This document shows, in pieces, positions 44,546 through 52,691 of a stretch of 64,000 nucleotides of DNA. A program made the translations under genes and the position numbers. The stretch is from Nitrospira_D sp019636945 (GTDB taxonomy: Bacteria > Nitrospirota > Nitrospiria > Nitrospirales > Nitrospiraceae), in the NCBI RefSeq assembly GCF_047338595.1, contig NZ_JBLFBO010000009.1, positions 1 to 64,000 on the forward strand, in the 5' to 3' direction. The notes under the pieces are model-generated. The model did no database searches, was not told where the DNA came from, and saw nothing but the letters and a program-made list of their open reading frames with translations. Each line of letters begins with the position of its first letter. Within the stretch, counting starts at the first letter, position 1.

Positions 44546-45413
44546 GTGTTGTGCTCCTCCATAAAAAGGGTTTTGGGAAATCCTGAAAAATAAAAAATGG
44601 CTGTGCGACTTCCCACGTCGCAAACCGGATTTTTGTTTTGGGGGTGGTGGGGGGTCACAGTGCCACCGGCTCTCGTTTTTTGCTCGAATCCACGCCCGTT
44701 CACCTGACCGCTGGCTCGACAAGCCAGGCGTCACCCCCGCGAAGTCCTTGAATAATCTATGGTCCCATACGCTCCTCCTTTCATCGTTGTGCCCATGATG
44801 CCTCATTGTCATCGACAAGCGCCCCCAGAGAGCCTTCCAGAACCATGGCAGCACGTTCCATGGGCTTCATATACGAGTCTGATCACACATATTTCCGTAC
44901 CTACAACTAACGGGACGTGTGCACGCTGTCCTAGTCCCGATGTCCAGGTACACGTTGCCTCACCCTCGTGAGAACTCTCGGTCTTGGAGTCTCTCGTCCC
45001 GGCAGGCTTTGGCTGCCCGCCCGGAAGCGATGAGCAACGGGGGGTCTTGCTTGGTATGGTTGATAGTGCGTGCTTAATACACGCGGACTACCAACCAACC
45101 AATGCAGGAGACTCAAGGATGGTTGGTACGTGGTACTCCATGGTAAAGGGCCACGCCTACCACGCCGCGCTCTCCTCCGACTGAGAAGGCCCCAAGCCTT
45201 CTCACGACGGTCAACATCCGATACCTCGTGACCGTCTATAGAACCACGCTGTCCAAGCTGCGAGAGACACGCAGGATGCTGTTCGAGACACCGTGCAGAA
45301 GGCGTAGAGTCCACGATGACCCACCAGGGCACCCCATTGCACGCGAGTGTCTGAATCAACGGGCTACGCCTCACGTGCTGCGTCTCCATCAACGTCCCTC
45401 GCTCTATGCTGAG
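44546..45413. other. Gap with structured repeats and one doubtful ORF
   Basis: About 870 bases upstream of the excisionase-like gene. A minus-strand frame 44931-45389 (152 codons from an ATG with GAGGGACG upstream) follows the replication gene by 24 bases, but its Arg/Pro/Ser-rich product matches no family and I do not call it. The stretch holds a hairpin GAGAAGGC/GCCTTCTC (45182-45203) and mutually exclusive inverted repeats at about 45057-45136. Confidence 0.5.
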
Positions 45414-47204
45414 TTACCTCTGCTGCACCGCCCAGAGATCGGCATTGTGCTCCCCTTGCCCGACCTTCGTAATTTGCTCCTCTGCATGCAGCGCCCGCAA
45501 CGCCTCCCGAATCGGCTTATCGGACTTCCGCTTCAAATGCTGTTGGATGCTTTTCAGCGTCACTCCGGCCTTCCCCTGTAATGGCTCCGTCGTGGGTAAT
45601 GTTGTGATCGCCTCGTAGACACGTTCCTTGAGCTGTTCCGCCGCCGGTTCAGCAGAGACATCGTCCACGCGAAGGCGAATCGAAGTGGGCTCATGCGCTG
45701 GTCCCTCCGATTCAATAGTCATCGTGTATTGCCCTGTCGCACCGCTGTCCTTTCGCTGCAAGGAGAGTCTCGCCCCGGCCTGGTTCCGTGAGATTGGTTC
45801 AAAAAATAAAGAATCCTCGCCCCACGCACCTAGCACGAAGGACCCACCGATCTCCTGCGATCCGCGCCCCACTCGTCCCCCTTGATTCTTTCTAAAGTGA
45901 TGGATCACGCGGAAGATGACTCCGTATTGCCGCCGAAGGTCATCGAGGGTCGCCAAGAGTGTCCCAGCTTCATTGGCCTTATTGAGATCTTTCGAGCTCA
46001 GTTTCCGCAAGCAATCGAGATACACCACCTCCGGTTTGAATTCGTCCAGCGTGAGCCGCAGCCGAGCGAGCTGATCCGAGTTATCAAGATTGAACCCAGC
46101 CCACACTTCGATACGAAATTGATTTCGCAACATGTCCCGGACTGATGTCTTTTGAAGATCGAGCCCGTGGCCACGCAGCAGGGCGCGCAATCGGGTTTGG
46201 ACGCGCTGAATCGGATCTTCCTCTTCGATAAACAATACCCTCCGTGGTGTTGGAACGGTGAATCGGTTACACACGGGCTGGCCAATGGCTAGACACAACG
46301 CTTCTTCTAGCGCATAGAAGGTCTTGCCGAGCTTCTCTTCACCGGCGATCCATCCCACACTCTGGGCCGAGAGGATGCCTTCCACCAGTTCCTCAGTAGG
46401 AGCGATCTCCTTGGTGAGAAATTCATCCAGGGCGATCCCAATTGGGACTACTGGATCCTTCAGCTTGATAGGCTCCAGCGCTCGGAACGCTTCAAGGCCA
46501 TCCGTCGCAAGAAAATCATCCAACCCCACCTTCGTTCCCCCTTGATCGGGAAGCCTGATTGCAAACACCGTCGCCTGTCGTCGCGCCAGCTCTTCTGCAA
46601 GCGCCGTTTCCGCCCGTCGCACCTCCTCGTTCTCTCTGATATCGGAATCAAACACGAGATAGACTTTGCGACCAGCCCATGTAAGGCGAGCGAGGTCCGG
46701 GATCGGTTGACTGGCTTGCTCCTCCGTACGGGTCCGCCAGCTCCACACCCCGGCAAGCGCCACCACAGAGAGCCCCTCCTGGCACCCCTTCAGCGCTTTT
46801 TTCTCACCCTCCGTGATGTAGATCGGATGACGTACATCACTCAGGATGGATGAAGCGAGCGTCGCCGGAATGTAGAGGTGATTCGTACTGCCCTTCGGGC
46901 TGCGATAGCGTTTCCCATCTCGCCCGGCATCATCGAGCTTGACCCGAGCATACCCATTCGTCTGGAAGGCATATGGAAACACGAGGCCTGGTCCAGCGTC
47001 TAAACCCAAGATTTCCGATACCTGGTCTTTCGACGCACTATAGAGTCCAGCTGTCTTGATGGTCGCATCTGAAAGACCTGAATCCTGCAATTCCTCTCGA
47101 TGACGGTCCTGTAGCGCGATGAGTGAAACCACCTTGTCTTTCCTAGCGGATGACCGTCCTATGTGTCTCGTCTTAAGATGCTTGCGATCTGCACTAGCTG
47201 CCAT
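45414..47204 (-). CDS. TOPRIM-like/AAA replication protein (primase-helicase or RepA-like)
   Basis: A 596-residue protein of mobile-element replication type. The N-terminal half resembles DUF3854/TOPRIM-like primase-associated domains: 'LVFPYAFQTNGYARVKLDD', 'PIYITEGEKKALKG' and 'RKVYLVFDSDIRENEEV'. The C-terminal half is a RepA/RAD55-like ATPase: Walker A-like 'GWIAGEEKLGKTFYALEEAL', 'RRVLFIEEEDP', Walker B 'PEVVYLDCLRKL' and 'VIHHFRKNQGG'. A winged-helix-like C-terminus follows. I start at the ATG at 47204, with AGGAGAGGAG just upstream. Further upstream the frame is open into a SAM-riboswitch-like leader. It likely supports replication or mobilisation of the element. Confidence 0.8.
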   Translation of the reverse strand: MAASADRKHLKTRHIGRSSARKDKVVSLIALQDRHREELQDSGLSDATIKTAGLYSASKDQVSEILGLDAGPGLVFPYAFQTNGYARVKLDDAGRDGKRYRSPKGSTNHLYIPATLASSILSDVRHPIYITEGEKKALKGCQEGLSVVALAGVWSWRTRTEEQASQPIPDLARLTWAGRKVYLVFDSDIRENEEVRRAETALAEELARRQATVFAIRLPDQGGTKVGLDDFLATDGLEAFRALEPIKLKDPVVPIGIALDEFLTKEIAPTEELVEGILSAQSVGWIAGEEKLGKTFYALEEALCLAIGQPVCNRFTVPTPRRVLFIEEEDPIQRVQTRLRALLRGHGLDLQKTSVRDMLRNQFRIEVWAGFNLDNSDQLARLRLTLDEFKPEVVYLDCLRKLSSKDLNKANEAGTLLATLDDLRRQYGVIFRVIHHFRKNQGGRVGRGSQEIGGSFVLGAWGEDSLFFEPISRNQAGARLSLQRKDSGATGQYTMTIESEGPAHEPTSIRLRVDDVSAEPAAEQLKERVYEAITTLPTTEPLQGKAGVTLKSIQQHLKRKSDKPIREALRALHAEEQITKVGQGEHNADLWAVQQR

Positions 47205-47335
47205 AACTCCTCTCCTTTCTTGTTGATGTGAATGAGAGTGGCCCAGCAGCCTAAGAGGGGAACGGATAGGAAGGTGACTCCGTATCGAAGATGTGAGTAG
47301 GGAGCCGTGCCGTTGTTTGCTCGCCATGTGAGCAC

Positions 47336-47434
47336 CTATCGTTCCCGATCGCCGGGCTGGCTGTGGCACCTTGGTGGCTCACCAGGATGCCGAGCGCGTC
47401 GTTGGGCCAGTTCCCTCTGCGCTACTCGTGATAG
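47336..47434 (-). promoter_or_regulatory. SAM-I-like riboswitch upstream of the replication gene
   Basis: A 99-base minus-strand element. It starts CTATCACGAGTAGCGCAGAG and continues with GGGAACTGGCCC, matching the SAM-I core 'TATCAAGAG...GGAGGGACTGGCCC'. P1 closes by CTATC with GATAG (a CACTATC/GATAGGTG helix with one bulge). P3 is CCTGGTG with CACCAAGG, followed by the conserved GGTGCCA. P4 is AGCCCGGCGATCGGGAAC. The core 'GGCAACC' reads GGCATCC here, a departure from consensus. The start codon is about 130 bases downstream with no U-rich terminator between. It aligns without gaps to a second copy at 48484-48582. Confidence 0.75.
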
Positions 47435-47527
47435 TGGGAATGCAATTGAGTCAGGGTGTCCGCTCGTTCATCATGGGGGTGTTCGTTTAACTCGCGTCAT
47501 CTTTGTCCTCCTTTCGATGTTGTGTCC

Positions 47528-48397
47528 TCAGCCTAAACACGCTTCCATCGTCTGTTTGATCGCCGCATGGCTCAAATGCGTATAGCGCACGCTCGCGCGG
47601 GGGTCGCGATGCCCCAGCACATCCATGATCAGCCGCTGATTCGCCCCATGACAGGCGAGCCTCGTCGCGAGATCATGCCGAAGATCATGAAACCGATAAT
47701 CTGTGAGCCCTGAGCGCAGAGCGAGTCGCTTAAAAGCTCGTGAAAGCGCCCCCGCCGTATAACGCGGAAGGAGATACGCCTCAGGCTGACCTGTTAGCCG
47801 TTCTTGCAAAAGCTCACGAAGCTTCGGGTGCAACGGTACGGAGTAGTCCTCCCCGTTCTTTGTCGCACGAAAGGTCACGGTACTCCGCTCAAAGTCCACA
47901 TCCTGCTCACGTAGCTCCAAGAGCGACCGGCGGCGTGCACCGGTGTACTGCGCAGCGACGAGATACAGGCGCAGCTCAGGGTTGGCCCGCTGGACCAATT
48001 GGTCACGCTGAGCATTGCTCAACCATTTCACCCGTCCTCGTGACTCCCGCTGTTTGCGAATGCCCCGCGCCGGGTTGTCCGCTCGATACCCCCACTCCAC
48101 CGCTTTTTTGAAAATGTGCTTGAGTCGAAACAAGCGCTTGTTTGCCGTGGCTGGGGCCAGATTACTCTGGAGAAGGACTCCCCACCAGCGCTCGACCTGC
48201 TCCGCCTCAATATCTGCAAGCGGTGAGGCGCCAAACTCCTTGATCAATGTCGGGAGATGATAGTGCTCCACCGTGTCTGCCCATACCGCTGACAGCGTCG
48301 CCTTCGCAGCAGGCCAATACTGCCGCTGCACAAACGTGGCAAATGGCAGCGCCTCCTTGGGGGATGATGACGTCTTCTTACGAACTCTGGAGATCAT
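47528..48397 (-). CDS. Second tyrosine recombinase / integrase
   Basis: A 289-residue tyrosine recombinase. The catalytic set is visible: Arg in 'TGARRRSLLELRE', Lys in 'RATKNGEDYS', His-x-x-Arg in 'RFHDLRHDLAT', His in 'DVLGHRDP' and Tyr in 'SVRYTHLSH'. It has a short N-terminal SAM-like core-binding domain (about residues 20-110). It is only distantly like the other integrase. Its leader holds a SAM-I-like riboswitch and an intrinsic terminator about 40 bases before the ATG. A recombinase with such a leader would be silenced in high S-adenosylmethionine if the element is a standard off-switch. Confidence 0.88.
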   Translation of the reverse strand: MISRVRKKTSSSPKEALPFATFVQRQYWPAAKATLSAVWADTVEHYHLPTLIKEFGASPLADIEAEQVERWWGVLLQSNLAPATANKRLFRLKHIFKKAVEWGYRADNPARGIRKQRESRGRVKWLSNAQRDQLVQRANPELRLYLVAAQYTGARRRSLLELREQDVDFERSTVTFRATKNGEDYSVPLHPKLRELLQERLTGQPEAYLLPRYTAGALSRAFKRLALRSGLTDYRFHDLRHDLATRLACHGANQRLIMDVLGHRDPRASVRYTHLSHAAIKQTMEACLG

Positions 48398-48430
48398 CCT
48401 TGAACCTCATCGGAATAGAACACGAAGGAA

Positions 48431-48458
48431 ATAAAAAACCCCTCGTCATTGGAGGGGC
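48431..48458 (-). terminator. Intrinsic terminator in the recombinase leader
   Basis: On the minus strand CCCCTC and GAGGGG form a hairpin with loop CAATGAC (48439-48457), followed directly by a run of six T (48433-48438). The CCCCTC arm can alternatively pair with GAGGGG at the 3' side of the SAM-I-like element (about 48494-48499). That is the layout of a transcription-attenuating riboswitch. Confidence 0.78.
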
Positions 48459-48483
48459 CTTGCCTAGGTTGCTCCGTCTCAGC

Positions 48484-48582
48484 CATATCGCTCCCCTCTT
48501 GTGGGCTGGCAGTGGCACCTTAGCGGCTTCCTAGGTTGCCGGACGTCTCATCGGGCCAGTTCCCTCCACGTCACTCTTGATA
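48484..48582 (-). promoter_or_regulatory. SAM-I-like riboswitch upstream of the second recombinase
   Basis: A 99-base minus-strand element close to the SAM-I consensus: TATCAAGAG, then GTGGAGGGAACTGGCCCGAT, then CCGGCAACC, then GGTGCCA. P1 is TGTATC with GATATGG (six pairs, two wobble). P3 is CCTAG with CTAAGG, with the same bulged A as the copy at 47336-47434 but different paired bases. P4 is AGCCCACAAGAGGGGAGC. It is followed by an intrinsic terminator before the recombinase ATG, so a SAM-dependent off-switch is the simplest reading. Confidence 0.8.
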
Positions 48583-49034
48583 CATATGTGAGACATTATT
48601 ACACGTATTCAAACATGGTAATCAAGATCAATACCAGCAGAAACGCCCCCTACAGAAGTAGGTTTCTATACAATCTTGTAAAGGACAGCTTACGAGGAGG
48701 CATAGGTTGGTACTTGTTTCACGATAGCGCCGGAATCGTGCAAGGGCGCCCCAGGATGTGCACCATCCACTATCCTCAATCGTGCGTCACAGGCACACCA
48801 CTTCAGTGCTTCCGAACGTACTGCTCCCTGGAAGACGTGAGGAATTTGGTCTAGTCTTGCCGAACTCCGTCCCATACAGTGCCCTTAGCTGTTCAGGAGA
48901 GACTCAACGTCGCGGTGGGGTTAACAAAAGCTGGTGTGCTGGAGAACTGTGGCCACGGTCCAGCCCTGTGGACCGCAATATCGTGAGATACAGACACAGC
49001 TGATCGCACACCTCCTACGTGCAACATCCCTTTC

Positions 49035-49073
49035 ACTCTGTATTATGCCATGAAACTGATTTTTGATTGACGA
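49035..49073. repeat. 39-bp direct repeat, copy 1
   Basis: Reads TCACTCTGTATTATG, then AAACTGATTTTTGATTGAC. It aligns without gaps to 49270-49308, with about 7 mismatches, most of them in the middle five bases. The two copies are 235 bases apart. The conserved 19-base half suggests a binding or recombination site. Confidence 0.7.
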
Positions 49074-49269
49074 CGCGTATCCCCTTGAATATTTGGGCTT
49101 GCATGACGACTCCGAGCGAGGGGTCTGGCGAGAGCGTGCAATATGCACCTACGGTTTGCGGAAAACTAGATCCGAGAGATTAGTGTGAGATTTTCCCGTT
49201 TTTGCCTGGCTAGCCCCTTGAATAGCTCAGGAAAGAACCTAGTGCTGACAGGTGCTACGATAGATCCTC

Positions 49270-49308
49270 TCACTTAGTATTATGTCGCCAAACTGATTTT
49301 TGATTGAC
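49270..49308. repeat. 39-bp direct repeat, copy 2
   Basis: Reads TCACTTAGTATTATG, then AAACTGATTTTTGATTGAC. It is the partner of the copy at 49035-49073, lying about 440 bases before the cyclase-fold gene. Confidence 0.7.
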
Positions 49309-49748
49309 CTACGTAGTCCTGCATTGTCTCCTTTCTTACACGACTTCATGCGAACTACTCGTAATGCATAGTCTTTTTCGGCATTCGAGCAAGTAGGCCT
49401 TCTCAATCTGAAATTCGCGGCAAACGTGGCAAGGGCTGGAGTTGATACATTTCACGAGTGCTCGGAGCGTCGCCCTTCCCAAGACCATAAGATACGCCGC
49501 CCTTCTCACGAGGATCTCTGTGCAGTTGTGATCAAACACTCCCGGTGGGCTACGCCCGTTCCATTCTGGGAATGCGCTATACGTGTGAGGAAATCAATGG
49601 AGATCTCAGCCAGGCTGGACCTTGGCCAACCAAATGACCCGCGGCTTGTCAGGACTATCCAAAACGCGGGTAACCGTGAATTGACCAAACACTAGCAACG
49701 GCATACACTCCAGAACGCGACGAATTCCTCCCTACAGTAGCTAAAGAG

Positions 49749-50624
49749 TTGGATTGCACAGGAATCACTCCCTTGCCTGCAAAATATCTTCTCTATATAG
49801 ACATCCTCGGTTTCTCAGAATTGGTGAAGCGCGACCGACTACAGATCGAGAGAATCTATGGTGTCTTGGACTCGCTTAACGTGCATCGCAACGAGATGTT
49901 TCGGACGATTGTCTTTTCTGACACGGTACTCGTGTACAACCGCATTGACCCTGAGCCGAGCAATGAGAAGGAGCATGAGTCTATAGTCTGGTACTTAATC
50001 GAGTTCGCCGAAGACCTCCACCATCGGCTCACAGGTCAAGGCTTGTACTTTCGAGCTGTATTGATATCAGGAAATTTTCAACACTATGCCTTAACAAATA
50101 TCGATTGCTTCTTTGGCGAGGCATTGATCGAAGCATATTCCCGAGAAAAAGCTATTCCTTCGATTGGCCTATTCATCGATACGACCTGCAATCGGTTCAA
50201 TCGTTGTTTCCGAACAGAACCATTCGGAAACGAACTTCATTTCGTTTACCTGAATCGCGCCGTAGAAACACTCCAACAAGAGACCAACGGTCATCTCCCT
50301 ATAGATGATAATCTTTTAGACGCATGTTACCCCTACCTTGCATGGCAGGTGCGCTTTTTACAGGACGTTCATAGTATGAAGAGAAAGCATCCAGATCCAT
50401 CCGTACGAACGAAATTTTTGACCGTATGGGATTTGTACTATCGACGTTATCCTATGATCCTCAAGGCGCTAGAGGAGGGTAATTTTGAGATGAAAGTATT
50501 CCATGAGAAGTATGACTGGTCAGACCAACTGCAAAAACTTGCAGTGGATCTAGAGCATTTCCAAAATGCAGGCAAGCGGCTGAGCGAGAGGATACGCATC
50601 GCAGATTCACCCAATCTGGAATGA
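49749..50624 (+). CDS. Nucleotide-cyclase-fold protein of unknown function
   Basis: A 291-residue protein with features of the class III nucleotidyl cyclase fold. 'YLLYIDILGFSELVKRD' (about 13-29) carries D18 where cyclases hold the first metal Asp. 'RTIVFSDTVLVYN' (52-64) carries D58 at the second. 'LYFRAVLISGNFQHYA' and 'CFFGEALIEAYSRE' match strands and helix of the C-terminal half of the fold. The family is widespread but uncharacterised; some relatives are phage-defence cyclases. The TTG start at 49749 gives the longest frame; no ATG lies before the fold begins. The gene is AT-richer than its flanks. It is followed without any gap by a PIN-like gene. Confidence 0.72.
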   Translation: MDCTGITPLPAKYLLYIDILGFSELVKRDRLQIERIYGVLDSLNVHRNEMFRTIVFSDTVLVYNRIDPEPSNEKEHESIVWYLIEFAEDLHHRLTGQGLYFRAVLISGNFQHYALTNIDCFFGEALIEAYSREKAIPSIGLFIDTTCNRFNRCFRTEPFGNELHFVYLNRAVETLQQETNGHLPIDDNLLDACYPYLAWQVRFLQDVHSMKRKHPDPSVRTKFLTVWDLYYRRYPMILKALEEGNFEMKVFHEKYDWSDQLQKLAVDLEHFQNAGKRLSERIRIADSPNLE

Positions 50625-51461
50625 ATGAAATATTATTTAGACTCTAAGGACCTGATCGCCATTTTACAGGGTAAAGCTTCGCGTTCGGCTCAGGAGTTTA
50701 GGGAATATCTATTCGCAGGAGATCACAAACTAGTTGTCTCCTGCTACACCATCATCGAAATATCTGCTCCTCTACTTCATCCTCATTCAACAGATAATGT
50801 AATGTCGCTTTTGAACGAGCTAGAGAAGATGCCGATTGTCTATATGCACGCCGATAGTCCTGGTCTAGAACTCAAAGAAGCTCTTAATGCATTTGCCAAT
50901 AACCGGGAGTACCTGCCAGTCGTCCCATTCGTAAAACGCTTTGACGAAACATTGGACCTCAGCGCTAATCCACCGACCTCCAACTTCTTGAACTACCCAT
51001 TGGCCGAGATAGTATGGGACCTTTACAGGCAAGGCGAACTAAAAGGAATGGAAGACTTTGCCAATACCATGAGAGCCTTAATTGAGAGGGACAGGAACAC
51101 AATAAGGCCCCCAAGTATGAAATCACATTTTGCGATTGTGCTTGAGAAGGAACTTCGTGGTGATGGACTTTCCTGCAAAGAGATGATGAGCTTCACTAAC
51201 TGGGTTTACGAGAATCCAAACCGTTGCCCGGGCATCCGCCTTTCTTTTGAAGTATGGCGACAAATCGTTATGAACAAGACCGATGGTTTAGAAGATTCCG
51301 ACATGGAAGATTATCAGCATATAATCTGTCTTCCCTATGTTGATGCAATCACACTGGATAGAAGGATGCACAGCTATGTTTCTCAGGCGAGAACAAGAAT
51401 CGGGTTAGATACTAGGTGCATGTTTCGGTCGATTGAAGAGCTATGGCGTAAGGAAGTGTAA
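50625..51461 (+). CDS. PIN-like nuclease domain protein
   Basis: A 278-residue protein with a PIN-like pattern. It begins 'MKYYLDSKDLIAIL' (D6), has 'VVSCYTIIEISAPLL' with E45, and a C-terminal 'MEDYQHIICLPYVDAITLDRR' with D229, D240 and D245. These are the acidic positions expected for a metal-dependent RNase of the PIN fold. About 150 mostly helical residues are inserted between the halves, much longer than in VapC toxins. Its ATG directly follows the stop of the cyclase-fold gene (TGA-ATG), so the two are surely co-expressed. An effector role for the nuclease is an inference. Confidence 0.68.
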   Translation: MKYYLDSKDLIAILQGKASRSAQEFREYLFAGDHKLVVSCYTIIEISAPLLHPHSTDNVMSLLNELEKMPIVYMHADSPGLELKEALNAFANNREYLPVVPFVKRFDETLDLSANPPTSNFLNYPLAEIVWDLYRQGELKGMEDFANTMRALIERDRNTIRPPSMKSHFAIVLEKELRGDGLSCKEMMSFTNWVYENPNRCPGIRLSFEVWRQIVMNKTDGLEDSDMEDYQHIICLPYVDAITLDRRMHSYVSQARTRIGLDTRCMFRSIEELWRKEV

Positions 51462-51516
51462 AAAGAGTTTTGCAGCTGACCCCGGTCGTCAATAGTGGAC
51501 GCCATGCATTGCAGTC

Positions 51517-52377
51517 TCACGCCGCCGACTGCTGACGGGCCCACAGTTGGGCAAACGCCGCGGGCGAGCGATTCCCCAGTCGAGAATGGCGCCGCTGGCG
51601 GTTATAGAAGAGCTCGATGTACTCCGTGATCTCTTGCCGAGCCTGCTCCCGCGTGGTGTAGCGCCGGTGATGCACCAGTTCGGCCTTCAACGTCCCCCAA
51701 AAGCTTTCCATGGGCGCATTGTCATCACAGTTCCCCCGTCGGGATATCGAGACGGACAGCCCGAATTGTTGCAACCGGGCTTGGTAGGCCTGTGCACAAT
51801 ACTGGACTCCGCGATCGGAGTGGTGCAGCAATCCCGGCGCGGGGCGCTTGCTGGTGAGGGCCTTCCTGAGTGCCGCCCACACCAAGTTCGTCGTCATGCG
51901 GGCGTCCATCGCATGGCCGACCACCTCACACGTGAACAGATCCTTGATGCCAGCCAGATACAACCAGCCTTCCGCCGTTGGCACGTACGTGATGTCGGTG
52001 ACCCAGATCTCGTTGGGGCGGGTGGCCTCAAACGTTTGGGCCAAGAGATTCTCTGCCACCGGAAGCGCATGGTGGGACTCGGTGGTGATCGTAAACCGTC
52101 GGACTTGTTTGCAGCGTAGGCCCAGCTTCTTGCGCAACCGCTTGATGCGCCCCACCCCAGCCGGAAATCCGTCGTCCCGCAATTCCGCTTGAAGGCGCTC
52201 CGGGCCGTAGGTCTGGCGTGTGCGCACATGTGCCGGCTGAATCGCCACTTCCAGCCGGGTGTTCTCCTGGGCCCTCATCGAGGGACGGCGGGTCCTCCAG
52301 GCATGGTATCCGCCTCGGGAGACCTCGAGAACCCGACACAAGATGGCCAGGGGATACTGGGAACGCAGCGTCGTCAT
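51517..52377 (-). CDS. IS3-family transposase OrfB
   Basis: A 286-residue DDE transposase. The catalytic residues are in 'EIWVTDITYVPTAEGW' (D), 'LLHHSDRGVQYCA' (D) and 'DDNAPMESFWGTLK' (E), with the usual D-x35-E spacing. It carries the HTH_21 region ('TYGPERLQAELRDDG') ahead of the integrase core. The ATG at 52377 overlaps the OrfA stop by 4 bases. The frame is open further upstream through OrfA, as needed for an OrfAB fusion by -1 frameshifting. The gene looks intact. Confidence 0.92.
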   Translation of the reverse strand: MTTLRSQYPLAILCRVLEVSRGGYHAWRTRRPSMRAQENTRLEVAIQPAHVRTRQTYGPERLQAELRDDGFPAGVGRIKRLRKKLGLRCKQVRRFTITTESHHALPVAENLLAQTFEATRPNEIWVTDITYVPTAEGWLYLAGIKDLFTCEVVGHAMDARMTTNLVWAALRKALTSKRPAPGLLHHSDRGVQYCAQAYQARLQQFGLSVSISRRGNCDDNAPMESFWGTLKAELVHHRRYTTREQARQEITEYIELFYNRQRRHSRLGNRSPAAFAQLWARQQSAA

Positions 52378-52691
52378 GAGTGCGTACCGGGCAGCTGCGC
52401 CTTGGCAAAGTACGCGGTGGCTTTTTTTAGGATGTCGCGCTCCATCCGAGCCTCGGTGAGTTCGCGCTTCAACCGAGAGACCTCCGCCTCCAGGTCTGTG
52501 ACCGGTCGTCGGCTCTCGCCCAACCCCGAGAGCTGCCCCTGCCGGGCCCGAAACACCCAGTTGGCCAGCGTCTTCTCGGACATCGCCAACCGTCGGGCCG
52601 CCTCCGGAATCGTCAACTCCTGCTCGCGCACAACCCGCACGGCTTGCTCCCGAAACTCCTTTGTGTACTTCTGTCGCAATAACCGTTCCAT
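52374..52691 (-). CDS. IS3-family transposase OrfA
   Basis: A 105-residue helix-turn-helix and leucine-zipper protein: 'RQKYTKEFREQAVRVV' and 'TIPEAARRLAMSEKTLANWV' form the helix-turn-helix, and 'LEAEVSRLKRELTEARMERD' is the coiled coil. A run of seven A followed by G (52421-52428, minus strand) within 'DILKKATAYF' is an A6G-type slippery site for -1 frameshifting into OrfB. I start at the ATG at 52691 behind GGAGGTGGGAG. Confidence 0.9.
   Translation of the reverse strand: MERLLRQKYTKEFREQAVRVVREQELTIPEAARRLAMSEKTLANWVFRARQGQLSGLGESRRPVTDLEAEVSRLKRELTEARMERDILKKATAYFAKAQLPGTHS

Larger units (their letters stand above)
48583..49748. other. Long intergenic stretch with a 39-bp direct repeat
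   Basis: About 1.17 kb, moderately AT-rich, without a credible gene. A 39-base ungapped direct repeat lies at 49035-49073 and 49270-49308, sharing AAACTGATTTTTGATTGAC. CCCCTTGAATA also occurs twice (49081 and 49213). The stretch must hold promoters for the leftward recombinase and the rightward cyclase-fold gene. Confidence 0.5.

Noticed and set aside
44931..45389. Minus-strand ORF of about 152 codons with an acceptable ribosome-binding site
   Set aside because: The product is Arg/Pro/Ser-rich without any family pattern, and the DNA holds several hairpins that explain its structure better as non-coding.
49546..49562. GGGCTACGCCCGTTC as a possible duplicate of the tRNA-Gly 5' end (right attachment site)
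   Set aside because: Only about 11 consecutive bases match, which is not enough, and no second integration signature lies nearby.
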